From positions 1 through 35,190 of the forward strand of contig CAMCBB010000004.1 of NCBI GenBank assembly GCA_945872875.1: a stretch of 35,190 bases of DNA. Direction: 5' to 3'. Of the stretch, positions 8,093 to 16,382 are shown one piece after another. The first letter of the stretch is position 1. Every line of letters begins with the position of its first letter. This stretch comes from Flavobacterium psychrophilum (GTDB taxonomy: Bacteria; Bacteroidota; Bacteroidia; Flavobacteriales; Flavobacteriaceae). Below the pieces are notes generated by a model that did no database searches, was not told the DNA's origin, and saw only the letters and a list, made by a program, of their open reading frames with translations. The position numbers and the translations under genes are program-made.

Positions 8093-8136
8093 TTTCTTAA
8101 CGTTATGATAACGAATTTATTAATTATAATTTAAAC

Positions 8137-8156
8137 TTTTCAATCTAAATTGAAAA
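8137..8156 (-). terminator. Weak AT-rich hairpin between the haemoglobin and KAS III genes
   Basis: TTTTCAAT at 8137-8144 pairs with ATTGAAAA at 8149-8156 around a 4-base loop. With only two G-C pairs it is a weak terminator or a leader structure of the KAS III gene. Confidence 0.3.
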
Positions 8157-8193
8157 ACCATAAATTATTATTAATTATTTAATAAATAGATTG

Positions 8194-8201
8194 CAAAATT
8201 A
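8194..8201 (-). promoter_or_regulatory. Possible -7 box upstream of the KAS III gene
   Basis: On the minus strand the bases read TAATTTTG, an exact TAnnTTTG. It lies about 100 bases before the ATG, just after the haemoglobin stop. No -33 TTG at the proper spacing. Confidence 0.25.
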
Positions 8202-8207
8202 ATAATA

Positions 8208-8594
8208 CTATAATTTTTCATCTTTTTCTTTTGTAATCTTAATTTGCATAATCGTAGATAAATTATGCGCCTGATTTTTCATCCGCTCACAATTAATACC
8301 ATGGTAATTTTCGTCAATGGCTTTTTCAAAATGCTTTAGCCAAATTTCAAAAAGTTCTTTTGATAAATGGGATTTTGCATTTACATCCAAATGAATTTGG
8401 GTAAGGTTATTGAAATAACCTCCTGTTCCAAGTATGGATTGTGACCAAAAACTGACTAATATGGGTAAATGTTCTTCTAGTTTAATTTTTACAACATCGG
8501 TAAAAATATAACTGATCGCTTTATCATCTAATAGTTTTTTGTAAAACGCGTCTACAACTTTATATAAGTCGTCTTGGTTTTGAATGTCGTTCAT
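8208..8594 (-). CDS. Group III truncated haemoglobin
   Basis: A 128-residue 2-on-2 globin. It aligns by eye with Campylobacter Ctb: Tyr18 in AFYKK at the B10 position, His42 near the distal E7 region, and the proximal haem ligand His68 in the IHLD stretch, followed by ELFEIWLKHFEKAI. Group III members bind oxygen and nitric oxide and are tied to microaerobic or nitrosative stress, although the in vivo role is often unclear. It is small, soluble and cytoplasmic. An exact -7 box lies 16 bases upstream of the ATG, so it probably has its own promoter, separated from gcvP by a strong terminator. Confidence 0.88.
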   Translation of the reverse strand: MNDIQNQDDLYKVVDAFYKKLLDDKAISYIFTDVVKIKLEEHLPILVSFWSQSILGTGGYFNNLTQIHLDVNAKSHLSKELFEIWLKHFEKAIDENYHGINCERMKNQAHNLSTIMQIKITKEKDEKL

Positions 8595-8610
8595 TAGAAT
8601 GAAATTTATA

Positions 8611-8618
8611 CAAAATTA
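8611..8618 (-). promoter_or_regulatory. -7 box of the truncated haemoglobin gene
   Basis: Minus-strand TAATTTTG (TAnnTTTG) ends 16 bases before the ATG. No -33 element is obvious. Confidence 0.4.
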
Positions 8619-8660
8619 CTTTAATAGAATTTTAATAACTTGATTAATATCATGTTTAAT

Positions 8661-8695
8661 AAAAAAAGGTTTCAATTAATTGAAACCTTTTTTTT
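8661..8695 (-). terminator. Strong bidirectional terminator after gcvP
   Basis: A perfect 17-base inverted repeat with no spacer, AAAAAAAGGTTTCAATT at 8661-8677 and its complement at 8678-8694, ends in a T run on either strand. It follows the gcvP stop (8724) on the minus strand and isolates the haemoglobin gene. Confidence 0.85.
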
Positions 8696-8723
8696 GCTTC
8701 GCGTATCAGACTTCGCATTTTTA

Positions 8724-11567
8724 TTACATGTATGCTTCGATTGGAGCACAACTACAAACTAAATTTCGATCTCCATAAGCATCATCTACACGACGCACAC
8801 TTGGCCAAAATTTATTATCTGCGATATATTCCAATGGAAATGCTGCCTGTTCGCGTGTATAAGGAAATTCCCAAGTGTCAGCGGTTAGCATTGCCAAAGT
8901 ATGTGGTGCATTGTGTAAAACCGTATTGTGGTCTTCTGCAGTTGCTTTTTCAATTTCTTTTCGGATAGAAATCATCGCATCGCAAAAACGATCCAATTCC
9001 GCAACATCTTCACTTTCTGTAGGTTCAATCATTAAAGTTCCAGCAACCGGGAATGAAACGGTTGGCGCATGGAAACCATAATCCATTAATCGTTTTGCAA
9101 TATCGGTAACTTCAACACCTTGTTGTTTGAAAGCACGGCAATCTAAAATCATTTCGTGAGCCGCTCTTCCCATTTCTCCAGAATACAATACTGGGTAATG
9201 ATCCTCTAAACGCGCTTTCATATAATTGGCATTTAGAATTGCATATTTAGTAGCATTGGTCAATCCTTCAGATCCTAACATCGAAATGTATCCATAAGAA
9301 ATTAAACAAACTAAGGCCGATCCAAATGGCGCAGCAGAAATAGCTGTAATAGCTTGGTTTCCGCCTGTAGGAATAATTGGATTAGTTGGTAAAAACGGAA
9401 CTAATTTTTCGTTTACACAAATAGGACCCACACCAGGACCTCCACCACCATGAGGAATTGCAAAGGTTTTGTGTAAATTCAAGTGGCAAACATCTGCACC
9501 AATTGTAGCCGGATTTGTTAATCCAACTTGGGCATTCATGTTGGCTCCATCCATGTAAACCAAACCGCCATTTTCATGGATTAGATCCGTAATTTCAATA
9601 ATGGTACTTTCAAAAACTCCGTGAGTAGAAGGGTAGGTAACCATTAATGCAGATAAATTATCTTTATGCTCAATAGCTCTAGCTCTTAAATCTTCTACAT
9701 CAATATTTCCTTCTGGAGTTGTTTTAGTAACAATAATTTCCATTCCTGCCATAGCCGCCGAAGCCGGATTGGTTCCGTGTGCCGATGAAGGAATTAAGCA
9801 TATATTTCTGTGGTGATCACCTCTTGATAAATGGTATGCTCTAATTGCCATTAATCCTGCATATTCTCCTTGAGCTCCCGAGTTCGGTTGCAAAGTAGTG
9901 CCTGCAAAACCAGTAACCACATTCAGTTGGTGTTCTAATTTTTTAAGCATGATTTGGTATCCTTCTGCTTGTTCAATTGGAGCAAATGGGTGAATGCTGT
10001 TCCAATTTGCCATAGATAACGGTAACATTTCGGCAGCTGCATTTAACTTCATTGTACAAGATCCCAAAGAAATCATCGAATGATTTAATGATAAATCTTT
10101 GCGTTCTAATTTTTTAATGTAGCGCATTAATTGCGATTCAGAATGATGATTATTGAAAACATCATGCGTTAAAAAAGTAGAAGTTCGATTTAAAGAAGCA
10201 GGGTAATTAGTGGTATTGGTTAATTCACAAATAGTGATATTCTGTTTGTTTACTGCTTCCGCAAATACAGAAACAATTTGATTTAAGTCTTTTAGTGAAG
10301 TAGTTTCATTTATAGAAATTGAAATCGTTTCGCTATCTACATAAAAGAAATTTACTTCATGATTTTCAGCTACCGCTTTTACTTTTGCAGCATCTGCTTT
10401 TACCAAAATGGTGTCAAAGAAGGAAGAATTCGTTTGATAAACTCCTAATTTGTTTAAGGCATCTGCCAAAGTCACTGCCGAAGTATGAACTTTATAAGCA
10501 ATATATTTCAACCCCTTTGGACCATGAAAAACGGCATACATTCCCGCCATTACAGCCAATAAAACTTGTGCAGTACAAATGTTAGAAGTCGCTTTTTCTC
10601 TTTTTATATGTTGTTCTCTAGTTCCTAATGCCATTCTTAAAGCACGATTTCCGTTGGTATCAATGGTTACTCCAATTATTCTTCCTGGCATAGAGCGTTT
10701 ATATTCTTCTCTGGTTGCAAAATATGCAGCGTGAGGACCTCCATAACCCATCGGAATTCCGAAACGTTGCGAAGTTCCAACTACTACATCAGCGCCCATT
10801 TCTCCTGGAGGAGTTAAGGTAACTAACGATAAAATATCGGCAGCAACGGCTACTTTTATTTCTGCAGCATGTGCTTTTGCAATGAATCCAGCATAATCAT
10901 GTACTTGTCCGTATTTTCCAGGATATTGCAAAATAGCTCCAAAGAATTCGTCAGAAAAATCGAAAGTTTCGTGATTTCCAATTACTAATTCGATTCCTTT
11001 TGGAGTAGAACGCGTTTGCAATACCGAAATAGTTTGTGGTAACACCTCTTCGGAAACGAAGAATTTAACCACATTGTTTTTCTTTTGATCTCTAGTTCTA
11101 ACATCAAATAAAAGCGCCATTGCTTCTGCAGCAGAAGTTCCTTCATCCAATAAGGAAGCATTGGCAATTTCCATTCCGGTTAGTTCAATGATCGTAGTTT
11201 GGTAGTTCAAAATCGCTTCCAATCTTCCTTGTGCTATTTCAGCTTGATACGGAGTGTAAGCAGTATACCAACCCGGATTTTCAAAAATATTTCTCTGAAT
11301 AACAGCCGGAACAATAGTAGGATGATACCCTAAACCAATGTACGATTTATAAACTTTATTCTTTTTTCCTAATTCCTGAATGTGACTTAAATATTCATAT
11401 TCGGTCATCGGTGCATCCAAATCCAATTCTTTTTTTAAACGAATATTATTTGGAACCGTTTCAGAAATTAATTGATCTAAGTTTTCTACCCCAATGGTTT
11501 TGAACATATATTTTAGGTCACTTTCACGAGGACCTATGTGGCGTAAAGCAAATGCGTCTGTTTTCAT
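8724..11567 (-). CDS. gcvP: Glycine dehydrogenase (decarboxylating), P-protein
   Basis: A 947-residue single-chain P-protein, full length for the homodimeric form. It decarboxylates glycine with pyridoxal phosphate and passes the aminomethyl group to lipoyl H-protein in the glycine cleavage system, feeding one-carbon units to folate. The N-terminal half begins FALRHIGPRESD. The C-terminal half holds MDGANMNAQVG at 672-682 and HLNLHKTFAIPHGGGGPG at 695-712, with Lys700 as the PLP-binding lysine. The other system genes (gcvT, gcvH) are not in the window. The 173-base leader region has a -7 box at 11635 but shows no recognisable glycine riboswitch. Confidence 0.97.
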   Translation of the reverse strand: MKTDAFALRHIGPRESDLKYMFKTIGVENLDQLISETVPNNIRLKKELDLDAPMTEYEYLSHIQELGKKNKVYKSYIGLGYHPTIVPAVIQRNIFENPGWYTAYTPYQAEIAQGRLEAILNYQTTIIELTGMEIANASLLDEGTSAAEAMALLFDVRTRDQKKNNVVKFFVSEEVLPQTISVLQTRSTPKGIELVIGNHETFDFSDEFFGAILQYPGKYGQVHDYAGFIAKAHAAEIKVAVAADILSLVTLTPPGEMGADVVVGTSQRFGIPMGYGGPHAAYFATREEYKRSMPGRIIGVTIDTNGNRALRMALGTREQHIKREKATSNICTAQVLLAVMAGMYAVFHGPKGLKYIAYKVHTSAVTLADALNKLGVYQTNSSFFDTILVKADAAKVKAVAENHEVNFFYVDSETISISINETTSLKDLNQIVSVFAEAVNKQNITICELTNTTNYPASLNRTSTFLTHDVFNNHHSESQLMRYIKKLERKDLSLNHSMISLGSCTMKLNAAAEMLPLSMANWNSIHPFAPIEQAEGYQIMLKKLEHQLNVVTGFAGTTLQPNSGAQGEYAGLMAIRAYHLSRGDHHRNICLIPSSAHGTNPASAAMAGMEIIVTKTTPEGNIDVEDLRARAIEHKDNLSALMVTYPSTHGVFESTIIEITDLIHENGGLVYMDGANMNAQVGLTNPATIGADVCHLNLHKTFAIPHGGGGPGVGPICVNEKLVPFLPTNPIIPTGGNQAITAISAAPFGSALVCLISYGYISMLGSEGLTNATKYAILNANYMKARLEDHYPVLYSGEMGRAAHEMILDCRAFKQQGVEVTDIAKRLMDYGFHAPTVSFPVAGTLMIEPTESEDVAELDRFCDAMISIRKEIEKATAEDHNTVLHNAPHTLAMLTADTWEFPYTREQAAFPLEYIADNKFWPSVRRVDDAYGDRNLVCSCAPIEAYM

Positions 11568-11634
11568 TTATTAGAAATAAAGATAAGTTTGTGTTGTGTT
11601 GAAAGAACCAAAAAACAGTTCTTATTTGAGCAAA

Positions 11635-11642
11635 CAAAAGTA
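11635..11642 (-). promoter_or_regulatory. Possible -7 box of gcvP
   Basis: Minus-strand TACTTTTG (TAnnTTTG), 67 bases before the gcvP ATG. There is no TTG at the standard distance. A 6-base-pair hairpin (AAGAAC 11603-11608 with GTTCTT 11618-11623) lies in the predicted leader. Confidence 0.35.
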
Positions 11643-11728
11643 ATTATTAAACTTCTATTTATTGATTAAACAACTTGTAATATTTTGAGAATTTTTCAAC
11701 CAAAAAGGGGTCTTATTAACAGATTAGT

Positions 11729-11736
11729 TATTTTTG
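11729..11736 (+). promoter_or_regulatory. -7 box immediately before the UbiA-like gene
   Basis: TATTTTTG fits TAnnTTTG and ends only 4 bases before the ATG at 11741. If used, transcription would begin at or next to the start codon, giving a leaderless message. No -33 TTG is seen. Confidence 0.4.
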
Positions 11737-11740
11737 CGGA

Positions 11741-12514
11741 ATGAAATTTCTACAACGGCTTCTCGATTTTTACATTCAATCATCCGTTCATGTTGGTTTT
11801 GCCGTTTTTTGTTTGGTAAAAACCACAGAAATAACAGCTAATTTAAATCCAAATCCTCTTTTAGCAGTTTTTATTTTTTTTGCCACAATTTTGGGTTATA
11901 ATTTTCTAAAATATTTGGAAATTTTTTGGAAAGGAAATTATCATTCGGCTAAATATTATTCCATTCTATTCGTTTCAATTTTTTCACTTTTCGGATTAAT
12001 TTATCAATTTATAAATCTTCCAAATGCCATTCAAATGCATTTATTTGTGTCGGCAATATTAGTATTAATTTATCCGTTTATTAGAAAATTTGGAATGCTA
12101 AAACTGTTTTTTGTAAGTCTTGTAGTTACTTATATTACGGTATTTATTCCCTTTGCCAATGCAAAAGTTATTGAAATGGATTTAGTGATACATTTCATCC
12201 AACGATTTTTAGTATTATCCAGTTTGTTAATTCCGTTTGAAATAATGGATAGTTTTCAGGATCCAATTTCGTTACAAACATTTCCTCAAAAATATGGCAT
12301 AAATAAAACCAAGTTATTTGGAATGTTATTTATAATTCCTTTTATGATTTTAGAATTTTTGAAAACAAAAAGTTCTCTAATTTCTTTGTTTATAGGATTA
12401 GTAACGGTGATTTTTATTCATTTTTCTTCGAAGCAACGCAATAAATATTACACCAATTTTTGGGTTGAAAGTGTGCCGATATTTTGGTTGATTTTACTTA
12501 AAATTTGGCAATAA
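11741..12514 (+). CDS. UbiA-like integral membrane protein of unknown function
   Basis: A 257-residue protein with roughly seven to eight hydrophobic segments and very few charged residues. The stretch FEIMDSFQDPISLQTFPQKYG (about residues 167-187) resembles the second Asp-rich motif plus TLPxxYG segment of UbiA prenyltransferases. The first Asp motif (NDxxD type), expected near GYNFLKYLEIF, has no aspartate. It could be a divergent or inactive prenyltransferase relative or an unrelated membrane protein with a chance resemblance. It stands alone between divergent gcvP and the convergent M3 peptidase, so the context gives no substrate hint. The start is the only ATG just after the -7 box. Confidence 0.55.
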   Translation: MKFLQRLLDFYIQSSVHVGFAVFCLVKTTEITANLNPNPLLAVFIFFATILGYNFLKYLEIFWKGNYHSAKYYSILFVSIFSLFGLIYQFINLPNAIQMHLFVSAILVLIYPFIRKFGMLKLFFVSLVVTYITVFIPFANAKVIEMDLVIHFIQRFLVLSSLLIPFEIMDSFQDPISLQTFPQKYGINKTKLFGMLFIIPFMILEFLKTKSSLISLFIGLVTVIFIHFSSKQRNKYYTNFWVESVPIFWLILLKIWQ

Positions 12515-12517
12515 AAA

Positions 12518-12538
12518 AACCGAAGCAAAACTTCGGTT
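12518..12538 (-). terminator. Intrinsic terminator between convergent genes
   Basis: AACCGAAG at 12518-12525 pairs with CTTCGGTT at 12531-12538 around CAAAA. On the minus strand the stem is followed by a run of T, so it ends the M3 peptidase transcript; in the plus direction the tail is weaker. Confidence 0.75.
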
Positions 12539-12544
12539 GGTATC

Positions 12545-14569
12545 TTATAATAATCCTGCTCGTTTCAATAAAGCATCGGCATTGGGCTCCTGACCTCTAA
12601 ATCTTTTATACAATTCCATTGGCATCTCGGTGCCGCCTTTAGAAAGTACATTTTCTTTGAATTTAGTAGCAACCTCTTTGTTGAAAATTCCTTTTTCTTG
12701 GAAATAGGCAAAGGCATCGGCATCCAAAACTTCTGCCCATTTATAACTATAATATCCAGATGAATAACCACCTTGAAAAATATGGGAGAAGGAAACACTC
12801 ATGCAATTTTCGGCTACATCAGGGTATAATGCGGCATTATCCATTGCTGCTTTTTCAAATGCTTTTACATCAGCAATCTCTTGATTCACTGCATGGAAAG
12901 CCATATCTAAAATTCCGAAACTCAATTGACGCAAAGTAGCCATTCCTTCTAAAAAGCTGGCGCTTTCTTTGATTTTTTCTACATAGTCTTGCGGAATAAT
13001 TTCTCCGGTTTCATAATGATTTGCAAATAGCGCTAGAGCTTCTGGCTCATAGCACCAATTTTCCATCACCTGACTTGGTAATTCCACAAAATCCCAATAT
13101 ACCGAAGTTCCCGACAAACTTGGATAGGTAGTATTGGCCAACATTCCGTGTAAGGCGTGACCAAATTCATGAAACAAAGTGGTTACTTCATTAAAAGTTA
13201 ATAAGGAAGGCTTAGTTTCGGTAGGCGGGGTGAAATTACAAACGATGGAAACATGTGGTCGATCGTTGATCCCGTTTTTTATGGCTTGCGATTTATAAGA
13301 AGTCATCCAAGCGCCATTGCGTTTTCCTTTTCTTGGAAAAAAATCGGAGTAGAAAATAGCAACTAAATTATTTTTTTCATCCAACACTTCAAATGTTTGA
13401 ACATCTTCGTGGTATTTATCGATGTCAAAAACTTCTTTGAAGGTAATTCCGAATAACTTTTCTGCAATAATGAACGCTCCATTTAAAACCTTTTCTAATT
13501 GAAAATAAGGCTTAAGTATTTCGTCATCTAAGCTGAATAACTTTTGTTTTAACTTTTCAGAATAATAAGCGCCGTCCCATTTTTCAAGTTGCTCAATGCC
13601 GTCTAATTCTTTGGCAAAAGCGGTTAATTGTTCAAATTCTTTTTGTGCAGCAGGTTTGGCTTTTTGCAATAAATCATTTAAAAAAGTTGTTACTTTTTCT
13701 GGATTTTGAGCCATTCTTTCTTCCAAAACAAAATGCGAATGCGATTCGTAGCCTAATAGTTTGGCTCTTTTATGACGTAGAGAAACAATTCGTTTTACAT
13801 TTTCTTTGTTATCGAATTCGTTGTCTTGAAATGCTTTTTTACCGGCAGCTATTGCTATTTCTTTTCGTAATTCACGATTTTCAACATAAGTTACAAATGG
13901 CAAATAACTTGGAAAATCAAGTGTGAAAACCCAACCTTCTAATTCTTTAGATTTTGCTAATGAACGCGCCATTTCTTTGGCTCCATCCGGTAGGCCTTTT
14001 AAATCGGCTTCATTGGTTATGTGAAGTTGGTAGTTGTTGGTTTCGGCTAATACATTTTCACCAAATGTCAGTTTTAATTTGGCTAACTCGGTGTCTATTT
14101 CTCTTAAAACTAATTTATCTGCTTCTTTCAGTAGCGCCCCATTTCGAGAAAAGCCTTTAAATTTTTTATCTAAAAGTGTGGTTTGTTCTGGAGTTAAGGT
14201 TAACGAGTCTTTTTGATCGTAAACGGCTTTTACACGCTTGAATAAATTTTCATTCAAAGCTACATCGTTACTGAATTCGGTTAATAAAGGAGATACTTCT
14301 TGCGCGATTTTTTGCATTTCGTCACAAGTTTCCGCCGAATTTAAATTGAAGAATATAGATGATAATCGATCCAATTGTTCTCCCGAAAAATCTAAAGCAA
14401 CGATCGTATTTTCAAAAGTTGGTGCTTCAAGATTAGTGGCAATGGCATCTATTTCTGCTCTTGCAGAAGCAATATTTTCTATAAAAGCAGGCAAATAATC
14501 TTCTAGTTTTATTTGTGAAAAAGGTGCGGTATTGTGTTTGGTTTGAAAAGGTGCAGATAATTTTTTCAT
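12545..14569 (-). CDS. M3 family oligopeptidase (Dcp/oligopeptidase A type)
   Basis: A 674-residue zinc metallopeptidase. HEFGH at residues 467-471 binds zinc with Glu468 as the general base, and Glu496 in FVELPSQ is the likely third ligand; DFFPRKGKRNGAW before the active site is also typical of the PrlC/Dcp branch. These enzymes degrade short peptides. No signal peptide is evident (the protein starts MKKLSAPFQTKHNT), pointing to a cytoplasmic role in finishing peptide breakdown. Whether it releases dipeptides (Dcp) or cuts internally (OpdA/PrlC) cannot be settled here. It is preceded by a structured intergenic element and ends at a clear terminator. Confidence 0.92.
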   Translation of the reverse strand: MKKLSAPFQTKHNTAPFSQIKLEDYLPAFIENIASARAEIDAIATNLEAPTFENTIVALDFSGEQLDRLSSIFFNLNSAETCDEMQKIAQEVSPLLTEFSNDVALNENLFKRVKAVYDQKDSLTLTPEQTTLLDKKFKGFSRNGALLKEADKLVLREIDTELAKLKLTFGENVLAETNNYQLHITNEADLKGLPDGAKEMARSLAKSKELEGWVFTLDFPSYLPFVTYVENRELRKEIAIAAGKKAFQDNEFDNKENVKRIVSLRHKRAKLLGYESHSHFVLEERMAQNPEKVTTFLNDLLQKAKPAAQKEFEQLTAFAKELDGIEQLEKWDGAYYSEKLKQKLFSLDDEILKPYFQLEKVLNGAFIIAEKLFGITFKEVFDIDKYHEDVQTFEVLDEKNNLVAIFYSDFFPRKGKRNGAWMTSYKSQAIKNGINDRPHVSIVCNFTPPTETKPSLLTFNEVTTLFHEFGHALHGMLANTTYPSLSGTSVYWDFVELPSQVMENWCYEPEALALFANHYETGEIIPQDYVEKIKESASFLEGMATLRQLSFGILDMAFHAVNQEIADVKAFEKAAMDNAALYPDVAENCMSVSFSHIFQGGYSSGYYSYKWAEVLDADAFAYFQEKGIFNKEVATKFKENVLSKGGTEMPMELYKRFRGQEPNADALLKRAGLL

Positions 14570-14610
14570 TTTGAAAAAGGCGCATTTATTGTGTTAAGGT
14601 ATGTAAAATA

Positions 14611-14686
14611 GGAGCAGTCTTAGCCCTGATAGCAGTGAAAATCCTTTGCTGTTAAGCAAAGATTGGAGCGAATAGCAGGAATAGCT
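14611..14686. repeat. Structured intergenic element, resembling a flavobacterial interspersed repeat
   Basis: Between purE and the M3 gene lies a non-coding block with nested pairing. The inner hairpin is CTTTGCT (14644-14650) with AGCAAAG (14655-14661) and a GTTA loop, extended by three pairs beyond a bulged C. The outer arms are CCTG (14625-14628) with CAGG (14676-14679), and AGC (14622-14624) with GCT (14684-14686). TAGCAG occurs twice (14630-14635, 14673-14678), and GGAGC twice (14611-14615, 14665-14669). From memory, similar blocks (GGGCT/CCCGCTAT-like arms around a variable hairpin) recur after genes in flavobacterial genomes; I cannot verify that here. There is no T tract to make it a simple terminator. 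Confidence 0.55.
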
Positions 14687-14695
14687 TCAAAAAAA

Positions 14696-15181
14696 CTATT
14701 TTTTCAATTCGTTTGCTGCTTTGTTTACGGCTTCTTTAAGGCTTTCTTTGTAGAAAACAATTTTATCAAGCACGCATTTATCAGCACTTCCGATGATTTG
14801 TGCGGCAAGAATTCCGGCATTTTTTGCTCCGTTTAAGGCAACAGTTGCAACAGGAACGCCGCCCGGCATTTGCAAAATAGACAAAACCGAATCCCAACCA
14901 TCAATAGAATTACTTGATTTTACAGGAACACCAATTACAGGAAGTGGCGACATGGAAGCGACCATTCCGGGTAAATGTGCAGCACCACCGGCACCAGCAA
15001 TGATTACTGAAATTCCGCGCGTGTGGGCATTTTTACTAAAATCAAAAAGTTTTTCGGGTGTTCTGTGTGCCGAAACGATGTCTACTTCGGTTTCGATGTC
15101 AAATCCTTTTAAGATGTCGATGGCTTCTTGCATCACGGGCATATCGGATATGCTTCCCATTATTATGGCTACTTTACTCAT
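14696..15181 (-). CDS. purE: N5-carboxyaminoimidazole ribonucleotide mutase
   Basis: A 161-residue class I PurE. It converts N5-CAIR to CAIR in de novo purine synthesis, using the product of PurK. MGSISDMP at residues 8-15 binds the phosphate, and SAHRTP at 37-42 carries the catalytic histidine His39 (equivalent to His45 of E. coli). The glycine/alanine-rich AGAGGAAHLPG loop (62-72) is also diagnostic. It follows purK by 10 bases in the same operon, the usual order for this pair. Confidence 0.96.
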   Translation of the reverse strand: MSKVAIIMGSISDMPVMQEAIDILKGFDIETEVDIVSAHRTPEKLFDFSKNAHTRGISVIIAGAGGAAHLPGMVASMSPLPVIGVPVKSSNSIDGWDSVLSILQMPGGVPVATVALNGAKNAGILAAQIIGSADKCVLDKIVFYKESLKEAVNKAANELKK

Positions 15182-15191
15182 AATTTATTTT

Positions 15192-16337
15192 TTAACTTAT
15201 CACTCGAATACTATTTTTAACCTCTTCTGCAATTTTTCTTGCTTCTGCCATGTCTTCATTTACAATGGTTACATGTCCCATTTTTCGAAAAGGTCTTGTT
15301 TCTCTTTTACCATAAATGTGAGGGGTTACTCCGTTAATGGCCATTATTTTTTCAATATTTTGATAGGTCACAGGACCTGAAAATCCTTCTTCACCGACCA
15401 AATTTACCATAATTCCGGCAACTTTACTAGCAGTATTTCCTAAAGGTAGGTTTAATATGGCGCGCAAATGGTTTTCAAATTGCGAAGTATAACAGGCTTC
15501 AATGGTGTGATGTCCTGAATTGTGAGGTCTTGGCGCCACTTCATTTACTAAAATTTCATCGTTGTCAGTTTGAAACATTTCAACCGCCAATAAACCAACA
15601 TGATTAAAAGCTTCGGAAACTTTTAGCGCAATTTCTCGCGCTTTTTGGGCAACTTTATCTTCAATTCGTGCTGGACAAAGTACATATTCTACTTGATTGG
15701 CTTCGGGGTGGAATTCCATTTCAACTACAGGGTAGGTGCTAATTTCTCCAGATGCAGATCGCGCAACAATAACCGCCAATTCATTTTTAAACGGTACCAT
15801 TTCTTCTGCAATGCATTCTACATTAGGCAAATTATCTAAATCGGAATTCGAGCGGACTACTTTTACTCCGTTGCCATCGTAACCAAATTGAGTGCATTTC
15901 CATACAAATGGGAAAGTTAAAGTGTCGATTGCAGATTTAAGAATCTCTAAATTCTCAAATCGATTGTGGTTGGAAGTTGGAATAGAATTCGCAACATAAA
16001 AATCTTTTTGAACTCCTTTGTTTTGAATTAAACGCAAGGTTTTTGGTGAAGGAAAAACGGGTAAGCCTTCAGCTTCCAATTTGTCTAAAGCGTCTAAATT
16101 TACATTTTCAATCTCAATTGTTAATAGGTTTACTTTTTTGCCAAATTCATATACGGCAGTGTAATCCATTAAATCTCCGGTGAAAAATTGCGAAGCTCCA
16201 AATTGGCTTGGCGCGTCTTTGCTAGGATCTAAAATATAGGTTTGAATGTCAAATTTTCTTGCCTCAGCAAGTAGCATTTTGCCTAATTGACCTCCACCTA
16301 GAATTCCAAGTTTAAAATCGGAAGAAAAGTAGTTCAT
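15192..16337 (-). CDS. purK: 5-(carboxyamino)imidazole ribonucleotide synthase
   Basis: A 381-residue ATP-grasp enzyme that makes N5-CAIR from AIR, bicarbonate and ATP. GILGGGQLG at residues 11-19 starts the N-terminal domain, and the ATP-grasp core includes the FPFVWKCTQFGYDGNG segment (ATP-binding lysine and flexible loop) and the NEVAPRPHNSGHHT metal and product site. Its presence with class I PurE shows the bacterial two-step route. It is the first gene of purKE and has a two-part promoter at 16354-16382 that overlaps the end of the upstream helical-protein gene. Confidence 0.96.
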   Translation of the reverse strand: MNYFSSDFKLGILGGGQLGKMLLAEARKFDIQTYILDPSKDAPSQFGASQFFTGDLMDYTAVYEFGKKVNLLTIEIENVNLDALDKLEAEGLPVFPSPKTLRLIQNKGVQKDFYVANSIPTSNHNRFENLEILKSAIDTLTFPFVWKCTQFGYDGNGVKVVRSNSDLDNLPNVECIAEEMVPFKNELAVIVARSASGEISTYPVVEMEFHPEANQVEYVLCPARIEDKVAQKAREIALKVSEAFNHVGLLAVEMFQTDNDEILVNEVAPRPHNSGHHTIEACYTSQFENHLRAILNLPLGNTASKVAGIMVNLVGEEGFSGPVTYQNIEKIMAINGVTPHIYGKRETRPFRKMGHVTIVNEDMAEARKIAEEVKNSIRVIS

Positions 16338-16353
16338 TTGTGTTGTGTTTGCG

Positions 16354-16382
16354 CAAAGATAAACATTTGAAAATTATTTCAA
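16354..16382 (-). promoter_or_regulatory. Promoter of purKE
   Basis: On the minus strand TTG (16382-16380) and TATCTTTG (16361-16354) are separated by 18 bases, matching the Bacteroidota -33/-7 layout. The -7 box ends 16 bases before the purK ATG. The -33 box lies inside the last codons of the neighbouring 177-residue gene. No PurR-like palindrome was noticed. Confidence 0.55.

Noticed and set aside
11568..11740. A glycine riboswitch upstream of gcvP
   Set aside because: I looked for the tandem aptamer layout in the 173-base region and saw only a short 6-base-pair hairpin and AT-rich sequence; the space is also small for it.
12565..12798. Short frames inside the M3 peptidase and gcvP genes on both strands
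   Set aside because: They are out-of-frame or antisense shadows of long genes with intact catalytic motifs; no frameshift is indicated.
14793..15380. A 195-codon open frame on the plus strand opposite purE and the end of purK
   Set aside because: It lies wholly antisense to two well-defined purine genes, has no recognisable domain, and its composition follows from the codons of the opposite strand.
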